A stretch of DNA of 64,000 nucleotides from Treponema sp. (GCA_024402695.1 JAKSTG010000003.1:62001-126000); one strand, 5' to 3'. Shown: positions 8,580-16,848, counted from the first letter of the stretch. The notes: generated from the sequence alone by a model not told the origin. Translations and numbers: made by a program.

Positions 8580-9911
8580 TTATTCTACGATGATGTCCAG
8601 GTTGTCAGCAACGTTCTGTTTGAAGTCTTTGATAGCCTGTGCTTTTGATTTGTTTCCGTTTGCGTATTCGCGAACCTGATCACGCCAGTATGAGTTGATT
8701 GTTTCATCGTACTGTGTAACTGTTTTACCGTTTGCGAATGCGTTAGCTGGAACGAATACGTCGAACATGTTCTGTCCGCCGAGGAATGCCAGTTCACCGT
8801 TAGATTTAGCCATTACAGTTCCTGAAGCAACACAGTCTTTTGTTCCGCCTTCGCCGTTCAGAGTACCGTTAGCCCACATGTACTGGAGACCTGTTTCAGA
8901 GTAGTCGAGTGTAACCCATTCGATGATCTTTGCAACTTCAGCCTTGTTTTTAGAGTTCTTGTTAGCCAGGAGGTAAGATCCACCCCAGAAGAATCCCATT
9001 GGAGATTCACAGATAGCCCAGTCACCGTAAGAACCTTCACCAACTTTTGAACCACCACAGTTAGGAGCCAGTGTGTAGTTTACGAGCCATGCTGGTCCGA
9101 AGAAACCAAGAGCTGTACCTGTTTCTTTCATGTCAGCGAACCAAGCATCCTGCCAGTCGCGTGTATCGTTGTGCCAGTCATTGTCTTTGAGCATTTTAGA
9201 GTAGTCCATGAATGCTTCACGTTTTGGATCGATGTTGAGTTTTCCGTTTACAATCCAACCTGTGTCTGAAGAGTTTTCTACAGCGTGCCAGAGGTCACCG
9301 TCACCAGAACAGATTTTGTATCCTGCTGCTTTCAGGTCAGCTGCTGCTTTCCAGAATGCATCCAGGTTTCCTGAACCACCACCAATCTTTGCTTTTACAA
9401 CTGCTGGATCATCTGAACCCCAAGTTGCTTTAGCAATTGAACGACGGTAAATGAAAGCACCACCAGTTGCCTGGTATCCGAGAGCTACGAGGTCTTTTCC
9501 ATCACGTGTACCGATATCAACTGTGTACTGTGCGATGTTAGACTTTTTGAGCATGTTGTCTACGTCGATTCCCAGTTCTTTGTAAGAAGCTGCGAAGTTT
9601 TTAGCATCTCCCTGAGAGTATTTCAGGATGAATGCACCTTCAGCTACGTAAAGATCTGGAGCATCTTTTGTTGAACCCAGAGCCTGGTCAAGAGCTGGCT
9701 GGTAAGCACCGTCTGTTGTAGCGATGATTGTTGCTTTCATATCGAAACCACAATCTGGGTGAGTATCGATATACTTCTGTACCATGTTTGGAACTTCGTC
9801 TGTGAATGCCCAAACATTCAATGTTTTCTTTGCAGCTGCAGCTGGTCCTTTTTTAGAACAGCCAACTAACAGGGCAGAAAGTGCCAGTGCTGCTACCAAA
9901 ATTTTTTTCAT
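8580..9911 (-). CDS. Sugar-binding lipoprotein of the ABC importer
   Basis: This is an extracellular solute-binding protein of family 1 that delivers sugar to the two permeases downstream. The signal peptide ends in the lipobox LLVGC, followed by SKKG, so the mature protein is lipid-anchored at the cytoplasmic membrane. The 443-residue length fits the family. Two-lobed binding-protein features include the early TLNVWAFTDEVPNMVQKY strand and a Trp-rich ligand region (GDWAICESPMGFFWGG). A strong AGGAGG ribosome site lies 6-7 bases before the ATG. The substrate cannot be read from sequence; an oligosaccharide is likely. Confidence 0.93.
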   Translation of the reverse strand: MKKILVAALALSALLVGCSKKGPAAAAKKTLNVWAFTDEVPNMVQKYIDTHPDCGFDMKATIIATTDGAYQPALDQALGSTKDAPDLYVAEGAFILKYSQGDAKNFAASYKELGIDVDNMLKKSNIAQYTVDIGTRDGKDLVALGYQATGGAFIYRRSIAKATWGSDDPAVVKAKIGGGSGNLDAFWKAAADLKAAGYKICSGDGDLWHAVENSSDTGWIVNGKLNIDPKREAFMDYSKMLKDNDWHNDTRDWQDAWFADMKETGTALGFFGPAWLVNYTLAPNCGGSKVGEGSYGDWAICESPMGFFWGGSYLLANKNSKNKAEVAKIIEWVTLDYSETGLQYMWANGTLNGEGGTKDCVASGTVMAKSNGELAFLGGQNMFDVFVPANAFANGKTVTQYDETINSYWRDQVREYANGNKSKAQAIKDFKQNVADNLDIIVE

Positions 9912-9946
9912 AATATCCTCCTAAACTGGATACATAATTTTTGATT

Positions 9947-9962
9947 TGTGACTCCTGTCACA
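9947..9962. promoter_or_regulatory. CRP-like palindrome upstream of the sugar transporter
   Basis: The sequence TGTGACTCCTGTCACA is a TGTGA-N6-TCACA palindrome, the core of the CRP consensus. It lies about 36 bases upstream of the binding-protein ATG. The surrounding 9912-10104 stretch is AT-rich and otherwise holds no gene. CRP/FNR-family control of sugar uptake is an inference. Confidence 0.5.
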
Positions 9963-10104
9963 TAAAATATTCTATATTGTAATTTTTAAATATACATAGG
10001 GTGAAATTCCTATAGAGTGCCTAAAAGGTGAGGTTAATCGTTTTAAATTTTCAAATTTTCAGGAATTTTCCGAAAACGTTGTAATAGAGGAATTTTACTT
10101 TTCG

Positions 10105-10914
10105 TTAGCCGATGAAATTCAGTTTTCTGAGGAATTCCAGAGATTTTTTCTGGTTTTCGAGGGAAGAGGTTTCTACCAGAATAGTGGCGTCAGGGAAGTA
10201 CTTTTTCTGAAGGGTGAAGAACTTTCTCCAGTCTGTTGAACCGAATCCGACGGCCATATGCAGGTCCTGGTGCCCGTCGTTGTCGTTGATGTGGACATGG
10301 CGGATATAAGGACTCAGTTTTTTGCTCCAGATTTCGGTGTCTGTGGGAGAAATGGCTGCGTGGGCATAATCAAAGCAGATTCCAAAATTCGGAATATCCT
10401 TCATTTCTGCGGCCAGTTTTTCCAGGTTGTCCGGACTTCTGTCGAACATGTTTTCCATATATATGTTGATTTCCGGATATTCAGCACAGATTGTACGGAA
10501 AAAATCACGGGTTGCTTCAAGCCAGTGTTTTACATAGGCAGGTCCCGCCGCAGTTCCTATGAGAAGGGGATTAATGTTTCCGTGGAATACGATTCCTTTA
10601 CATCCCAGTTTCTTTGCACATTCCATGCTCTGGCGGACGCGAAGTTCAGAAATCTCCTTGATTCTAGGATCGTCGCTGAAAACCAGCACATCGAAGAAAT
10701 CCCCATGGGCAGTGGTGTAGGCCGGCATGTCCGGAGTTTCTTTATAAGCTTTGATCAGTTTTTCACAATTGGCTTCGTTATCCAGAGTCCAGGGCATTGC
10801 AAAATCATTGTATTCAAAACCGGCGTTGTACTCTTTTGCAAGAGACAGGCTTTCCGCAATATTCTTCATGAGAGGAATGATGAGTATCTGTGGCGAATTA
10901 GACATTTTAGACAT
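10105..10914 (-). CDS. Sugar phosphate isomerase/epimerase-like TIM-barrel protein
   Basis: The 269-residue protein belongs to the xylose isomerase-like (AP endonuclease 2) superfamily of metal-dependent TIM barrels. Likely metal ligands are visible in order: Glu in IYMENMF (near 155), Asp-His in FDYAHA (near 185) and His in HVHINDNDGH (near 212). The substrate is not predictable. I start at the ATG at 10914 (MSKMSN): a TATACT box with a TG extension ends six bases before it, and the longer upstream opening overlaps uvrB. The gene is divergent from uvrB and lies upstream of the sugar transporter, which makes a role in sugar metabolism plausible but unproven. Confidence 0.85.
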   Translation of the reverse strand: MSKMSNSPQILIIPLMKNIAESLSLAKEYNAGFEYNDFAMPWTLDNEANCEKLIKAYKETPDMPAYTTAHGDFFDVLVFSDDPRIKEISELRVRQSMECAKKLGCKGIVFHGNINPLLIGTAAGPAYVKHWLEATRDFFRTICAEYPEINIYMENMFDRSPDNLEKLAAEMKDIPNFGICFDYAHAAISPTDTEIWSKKLSPYIRHVHINDNDGHQDLHMAVGFGSTDWRKFFTLQKKYFPDATILVETSSLENQKKSLEFLRKLNFIG

Positions 10915-10929
10915 ATTAACAGTATAGCA
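10915..10929 (-). promoter_or_regulatory. Extended -10 promoter, leaderless type
   Basis: On the minus strand TGC-TATACT (-10 at 10921-10926) ends six bases before the ATG of the isomerase-like gene, with no ribosome site. Confidence 0.55.
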
Positions 10930-10959
10930 CATAATCTTGGAAAACAGTAAATTATTCTC

Positions 10960-12948
10960 ATGCGTAAATTTGAAGTAGTTTCTCCCTTTGAGCCAAGCGG
11001 CGACCAGGGACAGGCAATAGACCGTCTGGCGGAAGGTTTTCTCCGCGGAGATAAGTACCAGACTCTGAAAGGTGTTACCGGTTCGGGAAAAACTTTTACA
11101 ATGGCAAAAATCATCGAGAAGGTTCAGAGACCTACACTGATTATCAGTCATAACAAGACTCTTTCGGCCCAGCTTTACCGTGAGTTCAAATCTTTCTTTC
11201 CTAACAATGCCGTTGAATATTTCGTTTCATATTACGACTACTATCAGCCGGAAGCCTATGTTCCGGCCCGTGACTTATATATAGAAAAAGACTGCGACAT
11301 CAACCGCGAAATTGACCAGATGCGTCTTAAGGCAACTTACAGTCTTATGGAACGCCGGGATGTAATTGTTGTGGCAACTGTTTCCTGCATCTATGGTCTT
11401 GGTATGCCGGACCTTTACAAGGACATGCGCGTTCACGTTGAAAAGGGTGAACACTGTGATTTCAAGGACATTGCTAATAAACTGATTTCCCTTCAGTACT
11501 CAAGAAACGATATGGTTCTTGAAAGAGGAACTTTCAGAATTAAGGGTGATGTAATGGAAGTGTTCCCTCCATACATGGAAACTGACGAAGGTTACCGCAT
11601 TGAGCTGGACTGGGAAGAAATTGTCCGCATCCGCCGTTTTGATGTAATGAACGGAACCACAACAGAAGAACTAGATGAAACTGTTTTCTATCCTGCAAAG
11701 CACTTCGTTGTTCCTCAGGATAAGCTGAGGGAAGCAACAGACAGAATCCAGAAGGAACTGGATGAACGGCTGGAAGTTCTGCAGGCACAGAAAAAAGTTC
11801 TGGAATATGAACGGCTGAAAACTCGTACAACTTACGACATTGAAATGCTCCGCGAAATGGGAACCTGTCCGGGCATTGAAAACTATTCTGGTCCGATCTC
11901 CGGCCGCAAAAGCGGGGAACCTCCTGCGACACTGCTTCACTATTTTCCGGATGATTTTTTGTGTCTTATTGATGAAGCCCATGTTTCAGTTCCTCAGATC
12001 GGAGCCATGTATGAAGGGGACAGAAGCCGCAAGATGAATCTTGTTGATTTCGGATTCCGTCTGCCTTCTGCCCTCGATAACCGTCCTCTGAAATTCGACG
12101 AGTTCAGCAAGAAGATGAATCAGATCATCTACGTAACTGCAACTCCACGCAAAGAAGAAATCAAACAGAGTACTCAGGTTGTTGAACAGCTGATTCGTCC
12201 TACGGGGCTCCTTGATCCTATTGTTGAAGTCCGTCCTTCCGAAGGTCAGATGGAAGACATCTACAAGGAAATCAAACTGCGTATTGAAAAAGGGGAACGT
12301 TCTCTTGTTCTGACCCTTACAAAAAAAATGGCAGAAGACCTGACCGATTATCTTTCGGAACTTGGCCTTAAGGTTAAATACATTCACTCGGAAATTGATA
12401 CTTTTGAGCGCGTAGAAATTCTTAAATCTCTCCGCACCGGGGAAGTGGACGTTCTGATCGGAATCAACCTTTTGCGTGAAGGTATAGACTTGCCTGAAGT
12501 TTCTTTCATTGCTCTTCTGGATGCAGATAAAATCGGATTCCTCCGTTCTGAAACTTCTTTGATTCAGATCATCGGTCGTGCTGCCCGTAACGCTGAAGGT
12601 ATGGTTGTGATGTATGCGGATCATATGAGTCCCGCAATGGAAGCGGCCATCAAGGAAACAAAACATCGCCGAGAAGTTCAGGAAGCCTACAACAAGGAAC
12701 ACGGCATTACTCCTCAGACTGTTAAGAAAGCCATCAATGATATTCTGGAACACCAGGCAAAAGATGCGGAAGCTGCCGCCGAAGAAGAAGTTGAAATCCT
12801 TAAAAACAAATCAAATCTTCTTAATCCGAAAGACCGCAAAGCCCTTATTGCCCGCCTCAAAAAAGAGATGGCTGCCGCCGCAGACATCATGCAATACGAA
12901 CTTGCGGCACAATATAGAGATGAAATAAAGGCTCTGGAGGCTATGTAG
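10960..12948 (+). CDS. uvrB: UvrABC excision nuclease subunit B
   Basis: UvrB is the damage-verifying helicase-like subunit of nucleotide excision repair. The 662-residue protein shows Walker A GVTGSGKT near residue 38, the beta-hairpin motif YYDYYQPEAYVP near 93, the Walker B box LIDEAHVSVPQ near 337, helicase motif VI IIGRAARN, and a C-terminal UVR motif (QYELAAQYRDEIKALEAM) that contacts UvrC. No Shine-Dalgarno is visible; a weak TAAATT sits six bases before the ATG. The last codons overlap a 12-bp inverted repeat that continues past the stop, and a second copy of the C-terminal coding sequence follows 59 bases later. Confidence 0.97.
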   Translation: MRKFEVVSPFEPSGDQGQAIDRLAEGFLRGDKYQTLKGVTGSGKTFTMAKIIEKVQRPTLIISHNKTLSAQLYREFKSFFPNNAVEYFVSYYDYYQPEAYVPARDLYIEKDCDINREIDQMRLKATYSLMERRDVIVVATVSCIYGLGMPDLYKDMRVHVEKGEHCDFKDIANKLISLQYSRNDMVLERGTFRIKGDVMEVFPPYMETDEGYRIELDWEEIVRIRRFDVMNGTTTEELDETVFYPAKHFVVPQDKLREATDRIQKELDERLEVLQAQKKVLEYERLKTRTTYDIEMLREMGTCPGIENYSGPISGRKSGEPPATLLHYFPDDFLCLIDEAHVSVPQIGAMYEGDRSRKMNLVDFGFRLPSALDNRPLKFDEFSKKMNQIIYVTATPRKEEIKQSTQVVEQLIRPTGLLDPIVEVRPSEGQMEDIYKEIKLRIEKGERSLVLTLTKKMAEDLTDYLSELGLKVKYIHSEIDTFERVEILKSLRTGEVDVLIGINLLREGIDLPEVSFIALLDADKIGFLRSETSLIQIIGRAARNAEGMVVMYADHMSPAMEAAIKETKHRREVQEAYNKEHGITPQTVKKAINDILEHQAKDAEAAAEEEVEILKNKSNLLNPKDRKALIARLKKEMAAAADIMQYELAAQYRDEIKALEAM

Positions 12949-13007
12949 CCGCAAGTTCGTTTGCCTATAGGAAATTATTTAAGGCAGCGCGCAGTAGCGC
13001 GCTTTGA

Positions 13008-13064
13008 GCATACGAGTTGGCTGCTCAGTATAGAGATCAGATAAAAGAATTGGAAAGTATGTAG
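13008..13064 (+). pseudogene. Remnant copy of the uvrB 3' end
   Basis: This 57-base stretch reads AYELAAQYRDQIKELESM-stop, matching the true UvrB C-terminus at 14 of 18 residues and ending in the same Met-TAG, but with different codons. It has no start of its own. It looks like the older or donor 3' end of uvrB left behind after an insertion or recombination. The intervening 12949-13007 holds a hairpin (GCGCGC-AGTA-GCGCGC) and an inverted copy of uvrB bases 12897-12908. Confidence 0.75.
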
Positions 13065-13083
13065 AAAAGGAGAAAAAAGAAAA

Positions 13084-13200
13084 ATGGGACGCAGCGAATC
13101 ATGGCCAGCGCCACCTGTTGCGTCTCAGGCTTGCGGAAGCCTCGCCCTAAAAGCAACACCTGTGGCAGCTGAGACATGAATTCGCGTTGCTGGGCCCCTT
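13084..13200. repeat. Palindromic structured intergenic element
   Basis: Nested inverted segments surround the perfect hairpin AGGCTT-GCGG-AAGCCT: CAG/CTG-flanked GTCTC...GAGAC, CCACCTGTTGC opposed by GCAACACCTGTGG, and an outer CGCAGCGAATCATG roughly opposed by CATGAATTCGCGTTGC. A 31-codon frame (13084-13179) with AGGAG upstream lies inside it, but the palindromic base pattern makes a real peptide doubtful. It may be a small mobile palindrome or a structured RNA. Confidence 0.55.
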
Positions 13201-13206
13201 TTTATT

Positions 13207-13219
13207 TATTATTTGTTTT
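13207..13219 (+). promoter_or_regulatory. -10 box of leaderless type before the ArsB/NhaD-like gene
   Basis: TATTAT (13207-13212) ends seven bases before the ATG at 13220. There is no ribosome-binding sequence, and the -35 is poor. Confidence 0.45.
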
Positions 13220-14380
13220 ATGAAAGACTTTACACTTAGTTTTATTTTGCAGAATATTTTTGCAGATACAGCAGTGAATCCCGTAAAGATTCTTGTTTTG
13301 TTCATTTCCATGACAATACTTTCAGTGTTTCTTGATGAAATAGGATTTTTCCGTTTTCTTGCCAACGTAACACTGAAAAAAGCCGGGACAAGTCAGAAGA
13401 AACTTTTCTTTCTTCTATATATAACTGTTTCTGTACTGACTGTTTTTACATCCAACGACATTATCGTTTTGACTTTTTCACCTTTTATCTGCTACTTTGC
13501 GGTGAATGCAAAAATCAATCCGCTTCCATATCTGGTGACTGTTTTCATTGCCGCCAATACCTGGAGCATGGCCCTGATAATCGGGAATCCTACAAACATT
13601 TATCTTGCAACCAGCGGGGGAGTGGAATTCCTGGGCTATGTAAAAATCATGCTTCTTCCGACTGTGGCAGCAGGGCTTATTAGTCTTTACTGGCTTTTGA
13701 TTCTTTTCAAGAAAGAACTTGCGCAGCCAATGGAAAGAGTTCAGAGCAAGGCAGGTCACATTACAGATCCTGTTCTTCTTTTGATAGGAATCATTCATCT
13801 TGCGGTGGCAACTGTGATGCTTGCTGTAAGTTCTTATATCGGAATTGAAATGTGGCTTGTGGCACTGACATCGGTTTTAAGCCTTTTTGTCTGCAACCTT
13901 GTTGTGGCACTTATTCGCCGCAGGGCTCCAAGAGAACTTGGACGTTGTCTGAAACGTGCTCCCTGGACTTTAGTTCCATTCCTTCTTGGAATGTTTGTCC
14001 TGATTCTTTTCCTTCAGTGTCTTGGAGTTCCGGCTTTTATTACAAAGCTTCTTGGAACAAAAAATCTTGTATTCCGTTACGGTCTTTCAAGTTTTGCGGC
14101 TTGTAACATTATGAATAATATTCCTATGAGTGTTCTTTTCAGTTCAGTGATTAATGGACTTGGGGAAGCAGAAAAAGATCCTGCCTTGTTCGCAACAATT
14201 ATGGGATCGAATATCGGCGCTTTTCTTACACCTTTTGGTGCGCTGGCCGGCCTTATGTGGCAGAAGATTTTAAAAGGGCAGGGAATTAAGTTCGGTTATA
14301 TGGATTTTGTAAAATATGGCGGCTCGGCCGGCATTCCGGCTCTCATCGCCGCCATGTTAGTTCTGAATGTAATTCTGTAA
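13220..14380 (+). CDS. ArsB/NhaD-family ion transporter
   Basis: This is a polytopic membrane protein of the ion transporter superfamily (arsenite permease / NhaD Na+/H+ antiporter / SLC13). The 386 residues form about ten hydrophobic segments. Family-type motifs are visible: TSNDIIVLTFSPF near residue 76, IIGNPTNIYLA near 117 and, in the second repeat, ACNIMNNIPMSVLFS near 297, which mirrors the first and supports an inverted-repeat fold. I start at 13220 (MKDFTLSF) because of the -10 box seven bases upstream; the longer opening (MLGPFL) begins within the palindromic element. The ion cannot be predicted, and there are no arsenic-resistance genes nearby. Confidence 0.85.
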   Translation: MKDFTLSFILQNIFADTAVNPVKILVLFISMTILSVFLDEIGFFRFLANVTLKKAGTSQKKLFFLLYITVSVLTVFTSNDIIVLTFSPFICYFAVNAKINPLPYLVTVFIAANTWSMALIIGNPTNIYLATSGGVEFLGYVKIMLLPTVAAGLISLYWLLILFKKELAQPMERVQSKAGHITDPVLLLIGIIHLAVATVMLAVSSYIGIEMWLVALTSVLSLFVCNLVVALIRRRAPRELGRCLKRAPWTLVPFLLGMFVLILFLQCLGVPAFITKLLGTKNLVFRYGLSSFAACNIMNNIPMSVLFSSVINGLGEAEKDPALFATIMGSNIGAFLTPFGALAGLMWQKILKGQGIKFGYMDFVKYGGSAGIPALIAAMLVLNVIL

Positions 14381-14386
14381 AACTTC

Positions 14387-15202
14387 TTAGTCCTTCCAAG
14401 GGAAGATGAAAGTCCTGAATTTTCTTGGACCCAAAGTTTCACGGTCTTCGTAAATCAGTTCTTCCCAAGGAATGTCATTTCTTTCGCGTTTTGTCTTAAG
14501 CTCAGGATGAAGTTCAAGGTAATCGTATTTATACATTCTGAGTCTTAATGCGTTCAGACGGTTGATCATGATTCCCGCAACAGAAGGGAAGAGTCCCATG
14601 AAGAAAATCGAGAACAATACCAGAATGAAATCATAGAAAGCAAGGGCAAAAGAAAAACTTGTGTTGTCCAGCATAAGGATGAGAGATTTCTTCAGGCATT
14701 TTTTGAAGTTGTTGTGAAGAAGTGATCTTACGGCAATAAACCACTGAAGAGTAATCACTGCAAAAACATCGAACCAGATGAAAACACAACCCATGAAAAG
14801 GTACAGGTAAGAGCCCTGTGTGAAGTACCATCTGATTCCGATGATGGATACAATAGTGATACCAGCACACATAAGTCCGAAAAGACAGGCATCTTTAAGC
14901 ACAGAAGGAATTGTTTTGAAGAAGTCGGCAATATGTACACCGCCAAAATCTGCAATGACGGCTGCCTGTTCGCCAAAACTGAAAGCCACTATGCTGTAAA
15001 CTATAAATAGAAGAATTATTCCAAGTGCAATAATGATGAAAGACAGCAGTTCGTTATCACTGGCAGGGGAAAACTGAACTACTGCATACCAGCCGGCGAA
15101 AACTGCAACTCCGCCAAGCAGGAAAACTAAATTTACAATTAAAAGGATAAAAAGGTTATCCCAACCATCACAAAAATTCTTTTTAATTAAAAATCCGAAC
15201 AT
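14387..15202 (-). CDS. Membrane protein of unknown function (271 aa)
   Basis: The protein has about six hydrophobic segments, in positions near 15-40, 53-75, 105-130, 132-155, 180-205 and at the C-terminal side. It ends in a charged cytoplasmic tail with many Arg/Lys/Glu residues (from about residue 215). The pattern resembles YesL/DUF624-type or DUF975-like proteins only loosely, so I leave it unnamed. It is convergent with the ArsB/NhaD-like gene, six bases apart, and has its own promoter of leaderless type. MarR follows upstream on the same strand, 75 bases away. Confidence 0.8.
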   Translation of the reverse strand: MFGFLIKKNFCDGWDNLFILLIVNLVFLLGGVAVFAGWYAVVQFSPASDNELLSFIIIALGIILLFIVYSIVAFSFGEQAAVIADFGGVHIADFFKTIPSVLKDACLFGLMCAGITIVSIIGIRWYFTQGSYLYLFMGCVFIWFDVFAVITLQWFIAVRSLLHNNFKKCLKKSLILMLDNTSFSFALAFYDFILVLFSIFFMGLFPSVAGIMINRLNALRLRMYKYDYLELHPELKTKRERNDIPWEELIYEDRETLGPRKFRTFIFPWKD

Positions 15203-15237
15203 AAAGTAAATGTAATAAGAAAATGAATTAAAATCAA
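15203..15237 (-). promoter_or_regulatory. Promoter of the membrane protein gene, leaderless type
   Basis: On the minus strand TTGATT (15232-15237), 17 bases, TACATT (15209-15214) and six bases lead to the ATG at 15202. No Shine-Dalgarno is present. Confidence 0.5.
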
Positions 15238-15277
15238 ATACTCTTCTTTATAAAATTTCTTTATAAAAGGCAGGTAT

Positions 15278-15730
15278 TTATTTCTCTTCAGAAAAGTTTT
15301 TCTCAATGCGGAGGAGAAATGAATAGAAAGTTTCTTTTTCTTCTTCTGAGAAGCCGCAGTAGAAAGTTTTGATAAGATTTGCGGAAATATCGGCGGTGAG
15401 TTTGTTGTAGTCCCGCCCTTTTTCTGAAAGGTAAATGAGCTTTGAACGCTTGTCGGTTTCGGACGATTTTACTTCCACCAGGCCTTCATTTATAAGTTTC
15501 TGTACCAGAACCGTTGTGGTGGATTTGTCTCTGTTGATTTTTTCGGCAAGTTCATTCATTTTCATGGATTCAACAAGAGAAAGCTGGAACAGGATGTTTC
15601 CGTGAGAAGAGGCGAAGTTTTCCAGTCCTTTTTCCGAAAGACGTTCAGTAAGAAAATCAGCTGAAAGAGAATGAATGTGTGAGATCTTTGAGATGCTTTT
15701 GTTGATCTTCTTTGAATCCTGTGAGTCCAT
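15278..15730 (-). CDS. MarR-family transcriptional regulator
   Basis: The 150-residue protein has the MarR winged-helix layout: a helical N-terminus, the recognition region MKMNELAEKINRDKSTTTVLVQ near residues 57-78, and a beta wing with the conserved DKRSKLIYLSEKGRD. Such dimers bind 16-20 bp palindromes and are released by small ligands. The gene is divergent from the BMP transporter operon. The 134-base gap between them holds two copies of an 18-bp palindrome, one over the transporter promoter and one beside its own -35, so it probably represses both. The ATG at 15730 has a TATAAT box six bases upstream and no ribosome site. Confidence 0.93.
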   Translation of the reverse strand: MDSQDSKKINKSISKISHIHSLSADFLTERLSEKGLENFASSHGNILFQLSLVESMKMNELAEKINRDKSTTTVLVQKLINEGLVEVKSSETDKRSKLIYLSEKGRDYNKLTADISANLIKTFYCGFSEEEKETFYSFLLRIEKNFSEEK

Positions 15731-15765
15731 GAGAAAATTATAACCGAAATTTATGACTTAGTCTA
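15731..15765 (-). promoter_or_regulatory. marR-type gene promoter, leaderless type
   Basis: On the minus strand TAGACT (15760-15765), 17 bases, TATAAT (15737-15742) and six bases lead to the ATG. The first operator copy begins three bases beyond the -35. Confidence 0.6.
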
Positions 15766-15767
15766 AT

Positions 15768-15785
15768 TAGTTTTATATCCAACTA
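15768..15785. promoter_or_regulatory. Imperfect MarR operator copy
   Basis: TAGTTTTATATCCAACTA differs from the perfect 18-bp palindrome at 15795-15812 at only two positions. It adjoins the -35 of the marR-type gene, and its centre is 27 bp from the other site. Confidence 0.6.
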
Positions 15786-15787
15786 TA

Positions 15788-15816
15788 TTGACAATAGTTT
15801 TATATAAAACTATATT
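15788..15816 (+). promoter_or_regulatory. Promoter of the BMP transporter operon
   Basis: Consensus TTGACA (15788-15793), a 17-base spacer and TATATT (15811-15816) lie about 50 bases before the lipoprotein ATG. The perfect palindrome occupies almost the whole spacer and the first bases of the -10, so a bound repressor would exclude polymerase. Confidence 0.8.
15795..15812. promoter_or_regulatory. Perfect 18-bp palindrome, likely MarR operator
   Basis: TAGTTTTATATAAAACTA is its own reverse complement. Its length and position over the spacer and -10 fit a MarR-family operator. Confidence 0.75.
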
Positions 15817-15864
15817 TATGACAATCTGTTTCACTAAATTCAGAACAGAGAAAAGGAATATGAA

Positions 15865-16848
15865 ATGAAAAAAACAGCATTATTTTTAATGGCTGCAGCC
15901 CTTCTTTTTTCAGGCTGCTCAAGCAAAAAATCTGAATCTAAAAAATCTATTGCAGTATTCGTGCCTGGGATTATGGCCGACAGTCCTATTTATGCAAAAC
16001 TTGCAGAAGGTGCACAGTCTGCAGTAGAAGAATTCAACAACGGAAAAGATGATTCTGCAAAGGCAGAAATCTTCATTATGGAAGCTGGAACAAATCAGGC
16101 AGAGTGGGGACCAAAAATCACTTCACTTTGTGCTACTGGAAAATACGATGTAATCATTTCTTCAAATCCTTCACTTCCAGGTCTTGTTGAACCAATCTCA
16201 GCCCAGTTCCCAAAACAGAAGTTCATCCTTCTTGATGCAGAAATGACTGGAAACCAGAATGTATTTACTGTAGGTTACGAACAGACTGAAGAAGCTTACC
16301 TTACAGGTTACATCGCAGGTCTTATGTCTAAAAATCATAAAGTTGCTCTTGTTGCCGCACAGGATTATCCAGCAATGAACAATGTGCTTTACCCTAATTT
16401 CGAAAAGGGTGCAAAAGATGCAGTTCCTGGAACAACAAGTGATTACCGTGTTGTTGGAAACTGGTACGATGCAGCAAAAGGTATGGAAATTTCAGAAAGC
16501 CTGATCAAAACTGGTGTTGATGTAATCCTTCCAATTTGTGGTGGGGCTTCTCAGGGTGTAATCGCTGCTGCCGTAAACAACGGAACTTACATTACATGGT
16601 TCGATTCAAACGGGTTCTCAAAGGCTCCTGGAACAATCATTTCAAGTGCTATGGTAATTCAGGACAAAATGACAGCTCAGGTTACAACAGATTATCTGAA
16701 CGACAAAACTGAATGGGGAACAGCTAAGAAAGCCGGTCTGAAAGAAGGCTTCATTGAATTCATTCAGGACGATCCACTCTACATTGAAACTGTTCCTGCA
16801 GACATCCGCGAAAAAATGAGCAACCTTGTTAAGGAACTGCAGAAATAA
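15865..16848 (+). CDS. BMP/PnrA-family ABC transporter substrate-binding lipoprotein
   Basis: This is a lipid-anchored periplasmic binding protein with the lipobox LFSGC. The 327 residues match the BMP (basic membrane protein) family, whose treponemal member TmpC/PnrA binds purine nucleosides. Family features include SIAVFVPGIMADSPIYAKL at the start of the mature lobe, the hinge strand YEQTEEAYLTGYIAGLMS near 145 and LPICGGASQGVIAAA near 220. The downstream ATPase and two permeases complete the importer. AAAGGA is seven bases before the ATG. A nucleoside or simple sugar substrate is likely from the family, but the exact ligand is not predictable. Confidence 0.92.
   Translation: MKKTALFLMAAALLFSGCSSKKSESKKSIAVFVPGIMADSPIYAKLAEGAQSAVEEFNNGKDDSAKAEIFIMEAGTNQAEWGPKITSLCATGKYDVIISSNPSLPGLVEPISAQFPKQKFILLDAEMTGNQNVFTVGYEQTEEAYLTGYIAGLMSKNHKVALVAAQDYPAMNNVLYPNFEKGAKDAVPGTTSDYRVVGNWYDAAKGMEISESLIKTGVDVILPICGGASQGVIAAAVNNGTYITWFDSNGFSKAPGTIISSAMVIQDKMTAQVTTDYLNDKTEWGTAKKAGLKEGFIEFIQDDPLYIETVPADIREKMSNLVKELQK

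Noticed and set aside
11986..12753. 255-codon minus-strand frame opposite uvrB
   Set aside because: Shadow of the strongly conserved uvrB gene, without promoter, ribosome site or recognisable domain.
13084..13179. 31-codon peptide gene with AGGAG site
   Set aside because: It lies fully inside a palindromic element and its composition follows the palindrome, so coding is unproven; kept only as a note in the repeat entry.
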